Of a stretch of DNA of 6,954 nucleotides, positions 6,016-6,954 are shown one piece after another (the stretch's first letter is position 1; the number at the start of each line of letters is the position of its first letter). The notes under the pieces are model-generated. The model was not told the origin of the DNA. It saw only the letters and a list, made by a program, of their open reading frames with translations, and did not search any database. This DNA is from Conexibacter sp. (GTDB taxonomy: Bacteria; Actinomycetota; Thermoleophilia; Solirubrobacterales; Solirubrobacteraceae): NCBI GenBank assembly GCA_025964215.1, contig JAOPZG010000607.1:1-6954 (forward strand), given 5' to 3'. The position numbers were made by a program, and so were the translations under genes.

Positions 6016-6954
6016 GTGCGCCGCTTCTCGCTCGTCGTCCTCGTCTGCGGCGCGGCGGTCGTCTCGGTGTCCGGCGGTGTCGCGGGCGCCGACGTCGGCG
6101 GGCCGGCGATCGTGTCGTTCCTGAACGCCCAGCGGGCTGCCAACGGGATCCCGGCGGGGATCGTCGAGGACGCGTCGCTGTCGGCCGGCTGCGCGGCGCA
6201 CGACCACTACGGCGCGGTGAACCACGTCCTGATCCACGACGAGGATCCGGCGAAGCCGGGCTACAGCGACGCCGGTCGGACGGCGGCGCAGACCTCCGTC
6301 CTCTACGCGGGCAGCGGGCCGTGGACGGCGGCGGTCAACCCGTTCGAGCAGGCGCCGATCCACCTCCACCAGCTGCTCGCGCCGCGGCTCGACCGCATGG
6401 GCGCCGCCGAGACCGAGGGCTACGGCTGCGCGACGACGCTGGCCTCGCGGGCGCGGCCGGCGCCGGCGCAGCAGATCACCTACACCTACCCGGGCGACGG
6501 CGCCCGCGACTGGCCGGTCTCGCAGGTCGCGAACGAGGGTCCGTACACGCCGGGCCAGCAGGTCGGGATCCCGGCGGGCACGCGCACCGGGCCGTACTTG
6601 TACGTGTCGTTCGACGGGCCGGCGCTGAACCCGGGCGCGTCGGCGCAGGCGACAGGCGCGACGCTCACGGGGCCGGCTGGCGCCGCGGTTCCCGTGGCCA
6701 TCGCCGACAACACGACGCCCGGGCTGGAGCCCTACCTGCCGACCGGGATGGAGGTCATCCCGCGCGCGGCGCTGACGCCGGGGACGACGTACGTGGCGTC
6801 GGTGACCGCGACGGTCACGCCGTTCGGCGGCGGGGCGGGGATCCCGTTCTCGTATGGCTGGAGCTTCACGACGGGCGGGACGGCGCCGCCGCCGGTGGTC
6901 GTCGTGCCGGATCCGGTGCCGGCGGCGCCGGCCGTGGTCGTCGCTCCGCCCCTG
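6016..6954 (+). CDS. Secreted CAP-domain (SCP/PR1-like) protein with Ig-like region, 3' end missing
   Basis: The frame is open from GTG at 6016 to the window end (313 residues seen). It starts 10 bases after the GGDEF stop, with only a poor ribosome site. A signal peptide is clear: MRR, a hydrophobic run to about residue 22, and a VAGA cleavage site before Asp26. Residues 30-142 look like a bacterial CAP domain: VSFLNAQRAANGIPA, SAGCAAHDHY, an H-D-E-D-PxKPGY segment at 74-83, SVLY, and a PFEQAPIHLHQLL...GYGCATTL end. Cys59 and Cys138 may form a disulfide. Residues about 160-287 form an all-beta segment ending in TPGTTYVASVTATV and YGWSFTTG, like Ig-like (Big_5-type) domains. A Pro/Val-rich stretch (290-313) follows and runs off the window, perhaps a linker to a wall or further domain. 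Function is unknown; CAP proteins act outside the cell in varied roles. Confidence 0.8.
   Translation, partial: MRRFSLVVLVCGAAVVSVSGGVAGADVGGPAIVSFLNAQRAANGIPAGIVEDASLSAGCAAHDHYGAVNHVLIHDEDPAKPGYSDAGRTAAQTSVLYAGSGPWTAAVNPFEQAPIHLHQLLAPRLDRMGAAETEGYGCATTLASRARPAPAQQITYTYPGDGARDWPVSQVANEGPYTPGQQVGIPAGTRTGPYLYVSFDGPALNPGASAQATGATLTGPAGAAVPVAIADNTTPGLEPYLPTGMEVIPRAALTPGTTYVASVTATVTPFGGGAGIPFSYGWSFTTGGTAPPPVVVVPDPVPAAPAVVVAPPL

Noticed and set aside
4974..6143. Minus-strand open frame opposite the GGDEF gene (389 codons)
   Set aside because: It covers a gene with intact GGDEF motifs, and its translation is Arg-rich without family features.
6486..6713. Small minus-strand open frame (75 codons) inside the CAP gene
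   Set aside because: The plus-strand frame is continuous from 6016 to 6954 with a signal peptide and domain signatures. The minus frame has no ribosome site or recognisable motif.
6886..6954. GTC/GTG/CCG-rich tail as a nucleotide repeat or recombination site
   Set aside because: It has no regular repeat unit. It is explained by a Pro/Val-rich protein segment in the CAP gene.

Overview
The window is very GC-rich chromosomal DNA with dense, short-gapped genes, strong G/C third-position bias and an F420-type luciferase-like oxidoreductase next to ergothioneine genes. This points to a high-GC actinobacterium. The protein flavour (GH15 trehalase/glucoamylase type, CAP-domain secreted protein, GAF-GGDEF protein) would suit the Thermoleophilia/Solirubrobacterales, but that placement is inference from memory and not a computed result. 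I see no rRNA, tRNA, CRISPR array, insertion sequence, integrase or phage gene.

Layout. (1) Positions 1-1689, plus strand: the 3' part of a GH15 glycoside hydrolase whose N-terminus lies before the window. (2) Positions 1723-2667, minus strand: an LLM-class, probably F420-dependent oxidoreductase, convergent with the GH15 gene across a 33-base gap that holds a GC-rich hairpin. (3) A 101-base divergent intergenic region with a perfect 6-bp-arm inverted repeat at 2726-2739. (4) Positions 2769-4873, plus strand: a two-gene ergothioneine operon, egtB then egtD, joined by a 4-base ATGA overlap. (5) An 88-base gap with a weak hairpin and a 20-bp-spaced repeat. (6) About 4962-6005, plus strand: a cytosolic GAF-GGDEF diguanylate cyclase with an intact active-site motif and an RxxD inhibitory site. 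(7) From 6016 to the window end: a secreted CAP-domain protein starting at GTG, 10 bases after the GGDEF stop and cut off by the window edge.

How they work together. EgtD makes hercynine (N-alpha-trimethylhistidine) from histidine and SAM. EgtB then joins it to a thiol substrate with O2 to form the sulfoxide precursor of the antioxidant ergothioneine. No egtA, egtC or egtE is in the window, so the other steps must be encoded elsewhere or done by other enzymes. The divergent oxidoreductase may share a regulatory region with the operon, but a metabolic link is unproven. The GGDEF and CAP genes may be co-transcribed.

I do not see a clearly new multi-gene system. The points most worth checking are the shortened sulfatase-modifying-type domain of EgtB, the codon-use patch beside it, the palindrome in front of egtB, and the tight GGDEF-CAP pairing.
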